DNA from: Bacillota bacterium
Lineage (GTDB): Bacteria; Bacillota; UBA4882; UBA8346
Direction: 5' to 3'
Assembly (NCBI GenBank): GCA_023400055.1
Contig: JAEXFN010000002.1
Location: forward strand, 1-56,198
Length of the DNA stretch: 56,198 nucleotides
The notes beneath the pieces were generated by a model. The model saw nothing but the letters and a program-made list of their open reading frames with translations. It was not told the origin of the DNA and did no database searches. The position numbers and the translations under genes were made by a program. Positions 25,500 through 34,577 of the stretch are shown one piece after another; the first letter of the stretch is position 1; every line of letters starts with the position of its first letter.

Positions 25500-25829
25500 C
25501 CCGAGCCGCGGTACTGTTTCGCCGGGGGTTGGTCTTCCTTCCCCAAAGCTCGGGACAGTTGCCGCAATGGTCGAAGATGCTTCCCCAAGCCTTGGGGAAG
25601 TAGGGATGGCCTTTGGGGAAACAGGAACGGGACGATCCGCTGAAAGGATCCTAGGATCCCTAACAGGGATCAAGCCATCCCTAACACGGACGGTGACGTT
25701 CCTGACACGGATGCGGGGATCCGCTGCACGGATCGGACCATCCCTAACAAGGATAGCGGTCATCCTAACAAGGACGGGGACCATCCCTAAAAGACCAAGG
25801 ATCATCCCTGACATGAGGAGCGATGGTAA
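25500..25829. repeat. bipartite 21-bp-phased array (array A3)
   Basis: Two kinds of unit follow each other. The first block starts at 25500, 25521, 25542, 25563, 25584 and 25605, with cores such as CCCAAAGCTCGGG and CCCAAGCCTTGGGG. After a phase change of 8 bp the second block runs at 25634, 25655, 25676, 25697, 25718, 25739 and 25760, then with a 1-bp slip to about 25822. Its cores are GATCCCTAACAGGGATC (7-bp perfect arms), GATCCGCTGCACGGATC and CATCCCTAACA. The same two-block order occurs at 38686-38960. A 149-codon open frame crosses the array but is a by-product of the 21-bp (7-codon) period. Confidence 0.85.
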
Positions 25830-26053
25830 TCATCGAACCGTACCCATCCGGGCCGGAGCAAGGAGAGTCCGACCCCGAATCTGCCCCGGGCGTGACAGGA
25901 TGAAATGAAAAATTGTTTCAATCCCAGGCAAATGGAATGGACCGCCATGAACCGATGCGCGATCGGCAGTCCCGAGTTGGTCTGGAAACTCTCGGTGAAG
26001 AATCAGGACCGTTTAAACGGCTGGTCACGATAACTACTTAGGGGGTAAGGCTG

Positions 26054-28630
26054 ATGAATGCGGGTCAATGTGGGGAAGAGCTTCCCGATTATCGACGGAT
26101 CGTCGCCAACATGCAGGATGGCTTCGCCTATCTGCGAGTGATCCTCCGCGACGGCCGACCCGGCGACTGCGTTTACCTGGAGGTCAACCGGGCCTTTGAA
26201 ACCATCTTCGGCCTCGCCAGGGAACGGATCATCGGCCGGAGCGTCGCCGCGGTCCTGCCGGAGATCGCGATCGCCGATCCGGATTGGCGCACGGTTTACG
26301 GAGGAGTGGCCCGCACCGGAACGGCGGCGCGGCTGGAGGAGTTCTATCCGTCGCTGGAACGCTGGTTTCAAGTGTCGGTCTTTAGCTTCCAAGCCGATTA
26401 TTGCGCCGTGTTTTATCAGGATATCACCACCATCAAACAAGGCGAGCTAAAACTGCAGAAGCTGACCGAGGAGTATGAAACGATCTTCAACGGCACGCAG
26501 GATGCGATTACCCTGTATGATGTGGGCGCCGACGGCTGGCTGTGTTATCGTCGTTTAAACCGGAGCCATGAAACGATGACCGGTTTATCGACCGCGGCGG
26601 TGGTGGGAAAGGTGCCCTCCGAAGTGCTGGGGGATCAGATGCGGGCGCTGGAGGCCCAGGGCCGGCGCTGCGTGGCTCAGCAAACCGCGGTGGTTTACGA
26701 GGAGACGCTGTCCCTGCCGAGCGGCGTCCGGACCTGGTCGACGGCGTTGTCGCCGGTGATCCAGGCCGGCCGGGTGGTTCAGATCATCGCCGCCCGCCGC
26801 GATATCACCGAGTTACGCCAGACCATTCAGGCGCTGTGGGAGAGCGAACACCGCTACAGCACCCTCTTTGAGAACAGCCATTCGGTGATGTTGCTCATCC
26901 GGCCCGGCGACGGCCAGATCATCACCGCCAATCCGGCGGCTTGCACCTATTACGGCTACAGCCTGGAGACTTTGAAGCGCATGAAAATCAGCGCCATCAA
27001 CCTGCTCCCCGCGGAGCAGGTCTCCCAGGAAATGGGGCTAGCGTCCAACGAAGAGCAGCGGCAGTTCCTCTTCCGGCACCGGCTGGCCGACGGCAGCGTG
27101 CGGGATGTCGAGGTCTTCAGCGGGCCGGTCCAGATCAACGGCCAGACCCTGTTATTCTCGATCGTCCATGACATCACCGAGCGGAAACGGGCCGAGGCCG
27201 AACTGAACGAAGAGAAGGAACGGTTGCGGGTCACCCTGCATTCGATCGGCGACGCGGTGATCACCACCGACATTGCGGGCAATGTGACCTTGCTCAACGA
27301 AGTGGCCGAGCGTTTGACGGGTTGGAGTTATGCGGAGGCCATCGGACAACCGCTGGTCAAGATCTTCCGGATCATCAACGAAAATACCCGCCTGACTTGC
27401 GAGAATCCGGTGAAAAAGGTGTTGGAAACCGGCTTCACCGTGGAATTGGCCAATCATACCGCGCTGATAGCCCGGGACGGCACCGAACGGAGCATTGCCG
27501 ACAGCGGCGCCCCGATCCGCAATGCGGAAGGCAAAGTCTTCGGCGTAGTCCTGGTCTTCCGGGACGTGACCGAACAGAAGCAGCGCGAGGAAGAGATCAA
27601 GTTTTTGAGCTTCCATGACAAACTGACCGGACTCTATAACCGGGCCTTCTTCGAAGAGGCCATCATCAATTTCGATAAACCGGAGCTGCTGCCGTTGTCG
27701 CTGATCATCGGCGATGTCAACGGCCTGAAGCTTTCCAATGATATTTTCGGGCACAGCGCCGGCGACAGGCTACTGGTCAAGATCGCCGCGATCATCAGGG
27801 AGAATTGCAGAAAAGAGGATTTTATCGCCCGCTGGGGCGGGGACGAGTTTGCGGTGATCCTGCCCCAGACCTCCCACCAGCAGGCCCTGGCCATCTGCGG
27901 CCAGATCAAGGAACACTGCAACCGGGAGCCCAACGAGCCGATTCAGCCCAGCATCGCCTTGGGCGCGTCGACCAAAAACGAAGCGGGGCAGGACATCAAT
28001 CTGGTGCTGAAGCAGGCGGAAGACCTGATGTACCGGAATAAGCTGCTCGAAGGGAAAAGTGTCCGCAATTCGCTGATCGCTTCGTTGGAGAAGACCTTGT
28101 TCGAGCGGAGCTTCGAGACCGAGGAACACGCCCAGCGGATGCTGAACATCGCCACCAGAATCGGCCAGTCGGCGGGCCTGTCTGCCAGCGAGCAGGATGA
28201 ACTGAATTTGCTGGCGATCCTGCACGACATCGGCAAGATCGCCATTCCCGACAATATTCTGAGCAAGCCGGACCAATTGACCCACGAGGAATGGCTGGAG
28301 ATGGAGAAACACCCGGAGATCGGCTACCGGATCGCCCAGTCCTCTCCGGAGCTGGCCCATATCGCCGAACTGATCCTGGCCCACCATGAACGCTGGGACG
28401 GCAGCGGGTACCCGCGCGGCATCCAGCGGGATCAGATCCCCAGACTGGCCCGGATTATCGCGATCATCGACGCCTATGACGTCATGACCCACGCCCGGCC
28501 CTATAAGGCGGCCATCGGCCATGAGCAGGCCATGCGGGAGATCCGGCGCTGTTCCGGGAAACAATTCGATCCCGAACTGGTGGCCATCTTCGAGCGGACT
28601 GTGGCCGAGGATGAGGTCAGCACGATCTGA
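26054..28630 (+). CDS. PAS-GGDEF-HD-GYP cyclic-di-GMP enzyme
   Basis: Large cytoplasmic signalling protein of 858 residues that should both make and degrade cyclic di-GMP. Four PAS-like sensor domains occupy roughly residues 10-520. A GGDEF domain follows (about 515-675), with intact RWGGDEFAVIL and an inhibitory I-site RKED five residues before it. The HD-GYP domain (about 690-850) has HDIGKIAIP and HHERWDGSGYPRGI. There is no membrane helix. PAS domains suggest control by redox state or small ligands. Start ATG 26054 is preceded by AGGGGGTAAGGCTG. The gene stands alone behind array A3. Confidence 0.93.
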   Translation: MNAGQCGEELPDYRRIVANMQDGFAYLRVILRDGRPGDCVYLEVNRAFETIFGLARERIIGRSVAAVLPEIAIADPDWRTVYGGVARTGTAARLEEFYPSLERWFQVSVFSFQADYCAVFYQDITTIKQGELKLQKLTEEYETIFNGTQDAITLYDVGADGWLCYRRLNRSHETMTGLSTAAVVGKVPSEVLGDQMRALEAQGRRCVAQQTAVVYEETLSLPSGVRTWSTALSPVIQAGRVVQIIAARRDITELRQTIQALWESEHRYSTLFENSHSVMLLIRPGDGQIITANPAACTYYGYSLETLKRMKISAINLLPAEQVSQEMGLASNEEQRQFLFRHRLADGSVRDVEVFSGPVQINGQTLLFSIVHDITERKRAEAELNEEKERLRVTLHSIGDAVITTDIAGNVTLLNEVAERLTGWSYAEAIGQPLVKIFRIINENTRLTCENPVKKVLETGFTVELANHTALIARDGTERSIADSGAPIRNAEGKVFGVVLVFRDVTEQKQREEEIKFLSFHDKLTGLYNRAFFEEAIINFDKPELLPLSLIIGDVNGLKLSNDIFGHSAGDRLLVKIAAIIRENCRKEDFIARWGGDEFAVILPQTSHQQALAICGQIKEHCNREPNEPIQPSIALGASTKNEAGQDINLVLKQAEDLMYRNKLLEGKSVRNSLIASLEKTLFERSFETEEHAQRMLNIATRIGQSAGLSASEQDELNLLAILHDIGKIAIPDNILSKPDQLTHEEWLEMEKHPEIGYRIAQSSPELAHIAELILAHHERWDGSGYPRGIQRDQIPRLARIIAIIDAYDVMTHARPYKAAIGHEQAMREIRRCSGKQFDPELVAIFERTVAEDEVSTI

Positions 28631-28748
28631 ATCCGGCGCGGGACATATGGGATAGCGCCGAAAAACTTGACATTTGGGGAACGGTTGCGGAATAGGGCGC
28701 GGCCACAGTGGGTAGAGGAAGCAATTTACGAAAACCATCATGAAATAT

Positions 28749-28777
28749 TTGACAATATTAATTAACAGCATTAAAAT
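28749..28777 (+). promoter_or_regulatory. sigma-A-type promoter for the nitroreductase gene
   Basis: TTGACA at 28749-28754, a 17-bp spacer and TAAAAT at 28772-28777. Transcription would start near 28785, leaving a leader of about 115 nt before the ATG at 28901. The remainder of 28631-28900 shows no gene. Confidence 0.7.
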
Positions 28778-28900
28778 TAAATATAAGAAATGAAATCGGA
28801 CCCGGATGGCGAAGATTCCGGGCATGACGAACGGATAGCCGTACATCAAGCGATGGCAGGATGTTGAGTCATTGAAAAGATAAAAGAGGAGCTGATAGGA

Positions 28901-29521
28901 ATGACCGATTTAAAAGCGATCTTTGAGGCCAGGCGTTCGGTTAACTTTTTCGACCGGCACAAGGACTTGGAAGCCGGGGTATTGGAACGGATTATCGCTC
29001 TGGCCTCCTTGGTGCCGTCCGCTTTCAATCTCCAGCCGTGGGAGTTGATCGCGGTAAAGTCGGAGGCGGCCAAGCAGCGGTTGTATCCGCTCACCAACAA
29101 TCAAGCGAAGATTCTGGAAGCGCCGGTCACCTTGATCGTCATCGGCGATCGGGCCGGATATGAGCCCAGCAATCCGGTCTGGAATGACCTGGAACAGCTG
29201 CTGGGAGGGAACAAGGAAGCCCTGACCGGCACCCAGCAGTATGCTTCGGCGCTTTATGGCGCCACTCCGGAACGGCAGATTAAGTTCGCGGAGAGCAATG
29301 CCGGGTTATTGGCGGCTTCGATCATGTATGCCGCCAAATATTACGGAGTGGATTCCCATGCGATGAGCGGGATCGATTTTGCCGGGATCAAACGGGAGTT
29401 CGCCATCGACGGCGCCAAGGAGCCGGTCATGCTGATTGCCCTCGGCCACTTCGATGAATCCCAGACGTTATATCCGCGCCGTTACCGGAAGAGTTACGCG
29501 GAGATCGTGCGCGAGGAATGA
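28901..29521 (+). CDS. nitroreductase-family protein
   Basis: FMN-dependent oxidoreductase of the nitroreductase superfamily, 206 residues. The opening IFEARRSVNFFD is the family's FMN-phosphate-binding start (RRSxR/N-type), and VPSAFNLQPWELIAV is the SPxxxNxQPW-like flavin motif. EPVMLIALGHFDES near the end is the usual GxP/GHxD strand. The natural substrate cannot be predicted from sequence. It is a single-gene transcription unit: a good promoter lies 125 bp upstream and a strong terminator directly downstream. GAGGAG precedes the ATG. Confidence 0.9.
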   Translation: MTDLKAIFEARRSVNFFDRHKDLEAGVLERIIALASLVPSAFNLQPWELIAVKSEAAKQRLYPLTNNQAKILEAPVTLIVIGDRAGYEPSNPVWNDLEQLLGGNKEALTGTQQYASALYGATPERQIKFAESNAGLLAASIMYAAKYYGVDSHAMSGIDFAGIKREFAIDGAKEPVMLIALGHFDESQTLYPRRYRKSYAEIVREE

Positions 29522-29544
29522 CCGAAGTCCTGAATCTTGACGCT

Positions 29545-29586
29545 AAAAAGGCCTTTAACGTGAATTGTTAAAGGCCTTTTTATTTT
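29545..29586 (+). terminator. intrinsic terminator after the nitroreductase gene
   Basis: AAAAAGGCCTTTAAC pairs perfectly with GTTAAAGGCCTTTTT around a 7-nt loop, then TATTTTT. Being flanked by A and T runs it can act in both directions. Confidence 0.9.
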
Positions 29587-29747
29587 TACGGTTGTAATGT
29601 GCAACAAGGAAGATGATGGAGATGAAGAATTCATTTCATCCAAGAAAAAAGCTAAAATTTAAAATTTTAAAGAACTTCTCGTAATTTTTTTATACAAATG
29701 GGCCGAAATAAGAAATATGGACGAGATGAATACTCGGGGTGATTTCG

Positions 29748-30791
29748 GTGACATGCAAGGGCAAAGTATTGATCGCGGACGATGATAACTTTAATCAACA
29801 ATTAATTAAGACTTTTTTAGTTCCGGTGGCGGTCGAAATACTCACGGCCAACAATGGCACAGAGTGCATCCGGATAGCCGAGGAAAGCAGTCCGGATGTC
29901 ATTTTGCTGGACATCATGATGCCCGATGTCGATGGCTATCAGGTGGTCAGCCATTTGAAAAAAGGCCGGCAGACGATGATGATCCCCATTGTGATGGTGA
30001 CTTCCCTGACGGATACCCCGGCCCGGATTAAGGCCCTGGAAGCGGGGGCCGATGATTTCCTGAGCAAACCCGTGGACCAACTGGAATTGCAAGTGCGGGT
30101 CCGCTCTCTGTTAAAGGCCAAATCTTACCACGATGCCATGATCAATCACCAAAAGCTGTTGGAGACGGAGATTGCCCAGAAAACGGCGGAACTCCTCAAA
30201 TCGTACCATGAGATTAAAACGGCCCATTTGGATACCATCTACCGCCTGGCCCGCGCCGCCGAGTACCGCGACGAGAACACCGGCGGCCACATTCAGCGCA
30301 TCGGCAGTTTCACCGCGATCATCGCCCGCGCTTTGGGCCTGTCGGAAGCCGAAGTCGAATGCATTACCTATGCGGCGCCGCTCCATGACATCGGTAAAAT
30401 CGGCATTCCCGACAGCATTTTGTTGAAAGCCGGCAAATTGAACGCCCAGGAATGGGAGATCATGAAGAAGCATACCTTGAACGGCGCCACCATCCTGGAA
30501 GGTTCTTCATCGCATTACATCCAGATGGCTCAGGTCATCGCGTTGTCCCATCACGAAAAATGGGACGGTAGCGGCTATCCGCTGGGGCTTAAAGGTGAAA
30601 ATATTCCGCTGCCCGGCCGGATTACCATGATTGCCGATGTCTTCGACGCCCTCCGCTCGGCCCGTCCTTATAAGAAAGCCTATTCTTTCGAACACTCCTT
30701 AAAAATCATTCAGGAATGCCGCAAAAACTTCGATCCCGACGTCTTCAAGGCGTTTTTCGATAACATCGATTTGATACGGGCCAACGAATAG
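29748..30791 (+). CDS. response regulator with HD-GYP cyclic-di-GMP phosphodiesterase output
   Basis: The 347-residue protein has an N-terminal receiver domain: LIADDD acidic pocket, phospho-acceptor Asp in VILLDIMMPDVDG, and a lysine in FLSKPVD. A short coiled linker (about 125-160) leads to an HD-GYP domain with HDIGKIGIPDSIL and HHEKWDGSGYPLGL, all metal ligands present. It should lower cyclic di-GMP when phosphorylated or dephosphorylated by an unlinked kinase. GTG 29748 follows GGGGTGA at a proper distance; GTG 29739 overlaps that site. Whether it acts with the PAS-GGDEF-HD-GYP protein upstream is unknown. Confidence 0.92.
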   Translation: MTCKGKVLIADDDNFNQQLIKTFLVPVAVEILTANNGTECIRIAEESSPDVILLDIMMPDVDGYQVVSHLKKGRQTMMIPIVMVTSLTDTPARIKALEAGADDFLSKPVDQLELQVRVRSLLKAKSYHDAMINHQKLLETEIAQKTAELLKSYHEIKTAHLDTIYRLARAAEYRDENTGGHIQRIGSFTAIIARALGLSEAEVECITYAAPLHDIGKIGIPDSILLKAGKLNAQEWEIMKKHTLNGATILEGSSSHYIQMAQVIALSHHEKWDGSGYPLGLKGENIPLPGRITMIADVFDALRSARPYKKAYSFEHSLKIIQECRKNFDPDVFKAFFDNIDLIRANE

Positions 30792-30893
30792 CGCAAGGTC
30801 ATTTATCCATATTGTCCGACATTTTATCCTGAAACGGCAGGAAAGGTCCGGCCCGTGGCGAATAGATAAGTTGAAAAATAGGAGGTGCGTCAG

Positions 30894-32552
30894 ATGAAAA
30901 GTCAGACGGTTCTTGAGGGTTATGAACGCGCTCCTCACCGGGCGCTTTTTAAAGCCATGGGATATACCGATGAGGAATTGGCGCGGCCGCTCATTGCCAT
31001 CGCCAACTCGGCCAATGAGATTATTCCGGGCCATATTCATCTGGATACGATCGTGGAGGCGGTCAAGGCTGGGGTGCGGATGGCCGGCGGCACGCCGATC
31101 GAGTTTGGCGTGATCGGAATCTGCGACGGCATCACCATGGGCCATCAAGGGATGAAATATTCGCTGGCCAGCCGGGAACTGATTGCCGATTCCATTGAGA
31201 GCATGGTATTGGGGCACGCTTTCGACGGCATCGTTTTGGTGCCCAATTGCGACAAGATCATTCCGGGCATGCTGATGGCCGCCGGGCGGCTCGACATACC
31301 GGCGATCGTGGTGAGCGGCGGGCCGATGCTGGCCGGACAGTTCCGGGGCGAGCGGGCCGATCTGAACACCGTCTTCGAAGGAGTCGGCGCGGTTTCAGCC
31401 GGCCGGCTCAGCGAGGCGGAGCTGCATGAACTGGAGGAGACCGCCTGCCCCGGCTGCGGTTCTTGCGCGGGAATGTTTACCGCCAATACGATGAACTGTA
31501 TGACCGAGGTCCTGGGGCTGGCCTTGCCCGGCAACGGCACCGTGCCGGCGGTGGATGCCCGCCGGATCCGCCTGGCCAAGCAGACCGGAATGCGCATCAT
31601 GGAGCTGGTCCGGGCCGATCTGCGGCCGAGCCGGATCTTGACCGAAGCGGCTTTCGCCAATGCTTTCACCGTGGATATGGCGATCGGCGGCTCGACTAAC
31701 ACCGTGCTGCACTTGCCGGCCATTGCCCATGAGGTCGGCATCGCCATCGATCTGCAGTGGGTCAATGAGATCGGCCGCCGGACTCCGCACTTGGCTTACT
31801 TGCGGCCGGGCGGCATCCACCATATCCAGGACTTGGACGAGGCCGGCGGAATCAGCGCGGTTCTGGCAATGCTGCATTCCAAGGGCTTGATCGCGGCGGG
31901 AGAGATGACGGTGACCGGCCGGACCGTGGCCGAAAATATTGCTGGCGCGACGGTCAAACGGCCGGAAGTCATTCATTCTCCGGACCAGCCGTACCACGCC
32001 GAGGGTGGTCTGGCGGTGCTCTGGGGCAACCTGGCGCCCGATGGCGCCGTCGTCAAACAGGCGGCGGTGGCTCCGGAGATGATGCAACACCAAGGACCGG
32101 CCCGGGTCTTTGACGGCGAGGAGGAGGCCTTCGCCGCGATTTTGGGCGGCAAAATCCAGGCCGGCGATATTATCGTCATCCGCTACGAAGGTCCCAAGGG
32201 CGGGCCCGGCATGCGGGAAATGCTCAGCCCGACTTCGGCCATTGCCGGAATGGGCTTGGATAAGGAAGTGGCTCTGATCACGGACGGCCGTTTCTCCGGC
32301 GCCTCGCGGGGCGCTTCCATCGGCCATGTTTCGCCCGAAGCGATGGAGGGCGGACCGATCGCCCTGATCCGGGAAGGGGATCCGATTCGGATCGACATCC
32401 CCGGCAAACGGCTGGACCTGCTCATCAGCGAGGCGGAGTTTGCCGAGCGCCGCGCCGCGTGGACGGCTCCCGAACCCAAGATTAAAACCGGTTATCTCGG
32501 CCGGTACAGCCGGTTGGTCACCTCGGCCAACACCGGAGCGGTTCTGAAATAA
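30894..32552 (+). CDS. ilvD: dihydroxy-acid dehydratase IlvD
   Basis: Iron-sulfur enzyme that dehydrates 2,3-dihydroxy-isovalerate and -3-methylvalerate in valine, leucine and isoleucine synthesis. In 552 residues the cluster cysteines appear in LVPNCDKI and TACPGCGSCAGMFTANT, and the catalytic/C-terminal motif is GRFSGASRGASIGHVSPEA. Length is standard. ATG 30894 follows GGAGGTG with a six-base spacer; GTG 30885 overlaps that site. Although it precedes ilvBN, a terminator and a separate promoter lie between, so it is its own transcription unit. ilvC and ilvE are not in the window. Confidence 0.97.
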   Translation: MKSQTVLEGYERAPHRALFKAMGYTDEELARPLIAIANSANEIIPGHIHLDTIVEAVKAGVRMAGGTPIEFGVIGICDGITMGHQGMKYSLASRELIADSIESMVLGHAFDGIVLVPNCDKIIPGMLMAAGRLDIPAIVVSGGPMLAGQFRGERADLNTVFEGVGAVSAGRLSEAELHELEETACPGCGSCAGMFTANTMNCMTEVLGLALPGNGTVPAVDARRIRLAKQTGMRIMELVRADLRPSRILTEAAFANAFTVDMAIGGSTNTVLHLPAIAHEVGIAIDLQWVNEIGRRTPHLAYLRPGGIHHIQDLDEAGGISAVLAMLHSKGLIAAGEMTVTGRTVAENIAGATVKRPEVIHSPDQPYHAEGGLAVLWGNLAPDGAVVKQAAVAPEMMQHQGPARVFDGEEEAFAAILGGKIQAGDIIVIRYEGPKGGPGMREMLSPTSAIAGMGLDKEVALITDGRFSGASRGASIGHVSPEAMEGGPIALIREGDPIRIDIPGKRLDLLISEAEFAERRAAWTAPEPKIKTGYLGRYSRLVTSANTGAVLK

Positions 32553-32667
32553 TACCGATGTGGGCCGTTCCCCGGGTAATCCGGCATCGAAGCTGCCGTA
32601 AAATATCCGCAACAATATACCCATGGAAGTTTCCAGGATGAACTCAACGATGGTCTATCATCGTGAA

Positions 32668-32706
32668 GGAGAGGCTATGGCATGTGTACCAGCCTCTCCG
32701 TTTTAA
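32668..32706 (+). terminator. intrinsic terminator after ilvD
   Basis: GGAGAGGCT (32668-32676) pairs with AGCCTCTCC (32691-32699) around a 14-nt loop, followed by GTTTTAAT. It separates ilvD from ilvB. Confidence 0.85.
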
Positions 32707-32763
32707 TAGGGCTTGAAATCCTCGTTATTACTGGATAAATTCAATATAAAAATTTGATATGCT

Positions 32764-32814
32764 CGTCATTACTGGATTTATGGATATATAATAATGGAAT
32801 ATATAGTAATGACG
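32764..32814 (+). promoter_or_regulatory. inverted repeat upstream of the ilvB promoter
   Basis: CGTCATTACT (32764-32773) is the exact inverse of AGTAATGACG (32805-32814), and GCATTTTTT follows. An almost identical half CTCGTTATTACTGGAT lies upstream at 32720-32735, repeating CTCGTCATTACTGGAT. The element ends 27 bp before the -35 box. It could be a regulator operator set or a terminator protecting the promoter. It does not look like a T-box. Confidence 0.5.
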
Positions 32815-32840
32815 GCATTTTTTATGATCATATAATCTTC

Positions 32841-32869
32841 TTGACAAACAAAATGTCATGCATTATATT
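32841..32869 (+). promoter_or_regulatory. sigma-A-type promoter for ilvBN
   Basis: TTGACA at 32841-32846, a 17-bp spacer and TATATT at 32864-32869. The start codon at 32907 is about 30 nt beyond the expected transcription start, leaving no room for an attenuation leader. Confidence 0.8.
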
Positions 32870-32906
32870 GAAAACAATACCGATTTTCAGGAATTGGGGG
32901 ATGAGC

Positions 32907-34577
32907 ATGAAAAGCACAGGGGCGAAGATTTTACTGGAGTGTCTGGAACGGGAGGGGGTCGAGGTCATCTTCGGTTATCCGGGCGGGGCGGTGATCCCGA
33001 TCTATGATGCGCTTTATGACTATCCTGGCATTCGTAATATATTGGTCCGGCATGAACAAGGCGCGGTGCATGCGGCCGACGGCTATGCCCGCACCACCGG
33101 CAAGATCGGCGTTTGTTTGGCCACTTCCGGACCGGGCGCCACCAATCTGGTCACCGGGATCGCCACCGCTTATATGGATTCGGTGCCGCTGGTGGCCATC
33201 ACTGGCCAGGTGGCCACTTTTTTACTGGGGCGGGATTCGTTCCAGGAATCGGATATCACCGGAATTACGCTGCCCATCACCAAACATAATTACCTGGTCC
33301 GCGATATCCAGGAGTTGCCCCGGGTCATTAAAGAAGCGTTTCATATCGCCGCCACCGGCCGGCCCGGGCCGGTGCTGATCGACCTGGCCAAGGATGTGAC
33401 CACGGCCGTAGCCAAGCTGGATTATCCCCAGACCGTCGATCTGCCCGGCTATAAACCCAATTATGTCGGCAACGCCCGTCAGGTCAAGGAAGCCGCCGAG
33501 GCGCTGGCGACCGCCCAAAAACCATTGTTTTATGTGGGCGGCGGCGTAGTCATCTCCGGAGCCCAGGCGGAGTTGTTGAAACTGGCCGAGCTGACCGACA
33601 CCCCGGTGACCACCACCCTGATGGGAATGACCGCCTTCCCCAGCGGCCATCCGTTGTTCCTGGGCATGATCGGCATGCATGGCACGGCGGCCGCCAACTT
33701 CGCGGCGACCGAGACGGACCTGCTGATCGCGGTAGGCGCTCGTTTTGACGACCGGGTGACCGGGCGGATCGATTCCTTTGCTCCGCATGCCAAGGTGATC
33801 CATATCGATATCGATCCGGCGGAGATCGGCAAGAATGTCCAGGTGGATATCCCGATCGTTGGCGATTGCCGGATGGTCCTGGAAATGCTGGCGGAGCGGA
33901 GCGCGCCTCGGCAGAACCGTGCTTGGGTGCGACAGGTCGAGACTTGGCGGGAAGAATATCCGCTGCGCTACGAACCGACCGGCCTGAAGCCGCAAATGGT
34001 AATCGAGGAGATCAGCCGGTTGACCGACGGGGAAGCGATCATCTGTACCGAGGTGGGGCAGCACCAGATGTGGACCGCGCAATTCTACCAGTTCAAGCGG
34101 CCGCGGTCGTTCGTGACCTCCGGCGGCTCGGGAACCATGGGCTTCGGTTTTCCGGCCGCGCTAGGGGCGCAGATCGGCAACCCCGGCCGGCTGGTGATCG
34201 ATATCGCCGGCGACGGCAGTTTTCAAATGAACATTCAGGAACTGGGCACGGCGGTGGCCAATCAGATTCCGGTGAAAGTGGTGATCATGAATAACTTCTT
34301 CCTGGGAATGGTCCGGCAATGGCAGGAGTTTTTCCAGGACCGGCGTTATTCGGCGACGGTGCTGGACTCCAACCCCGATTTCGTCAAGATCGCCGAAGCC
34401 TATGGGGCCAAGGGATTCCGGATCACTGAACCCGAACAATTGCGCGCCACGCTTGAGGAAGCGTTCCGGACTCCCGGTCCGGTGATCGTCGACTGCCAGG
34501 TGGAACGGGAAGAGAACGTCCTGCCGATGGTGCCCAGCAACGGGTCGATTAACCAGATGATTGGGGTGAATGAATAA
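32907..34577 (+). CDS. ilvB: acetolactate synthase large subunit IlvB
   Basis: Catalytic, thiamine-diphosphate-dependent subunit of acetohydroxyacid synthase, the first common step of branched-chain amino acid synthesis. In 556 residues: GYPGGAVIPIYDALYD at the start, catalytic Glu in RHEQGAVHAADGYAR, FAD-binding middle domain with RFDDRVTGR, and TPP/Mg motif GDGSFQMNIQELGTA. ATG 32907 is spaced six bases from GGGGG; an ATG at 32901 overlaps. An open frame extends 50 codons further upstream but runs through the promoter. The stop overlaps ilvN by one base. Confidence 0.97.
   Translation: MKSTGAKILLECLEREGVEVIFGYPGGAVIPIYDALYDYPGIRNILVRHEQGAVHAADGYARTTGKIGVCLATSGPGATNLVTGIATAYMDSVPLVAITGQVATFLLGRDSFQESDITGITLPITKHNYLVRDIQELPRVIKEAFHIAATGRPGPVLIDLAKDVTTAVAKLDYPQTVDLPGYKPNYVGNARQVKEAAEALATAQKPLFYVGGGVVISGAQAELLKLAELTDTPVTTTLMGMTAFPSGHPLFLGMIGMHGTAAANFAATETDLLIAVGARFDDRVTGRIDSFAPHAKVIHIDIDPAEIGKNVQVDIPIVGDCRMVLEMLAERSAPRQNRAWVRQVETWREEYPLRYEPTGLKPQMVIEEISRLTDGEAIICTEVGQHQMWTAQFYQFKRPRSFVTSGGSGTMGFGFPAALGAQIGNPGRLVIDIAGDGSFQMNIQELGTAVANQIPVKVVIMNNFFLGMVRQWQEFFQDRRYSATVLDSNPDFVKIAEAYGAKGFRITEPEQLRATLEEAFRTPGPVIVDCQVEREENVLPMVPSNGSINQMIGVNE

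Noticed and set aside
25459..25908. 149-codon ORF with heptad-like repeats
   Set aside because: It is the translation of a 21-bp DNA array; other frames are open too, and it has no ribosome binding site.
32707..32906. T-box leader or attenuation peptide for ilvBN
   Set aside because: No T-box sequence (AGGGTGGNACCGCG) and the promoter leaves only about 30 nt of leader.
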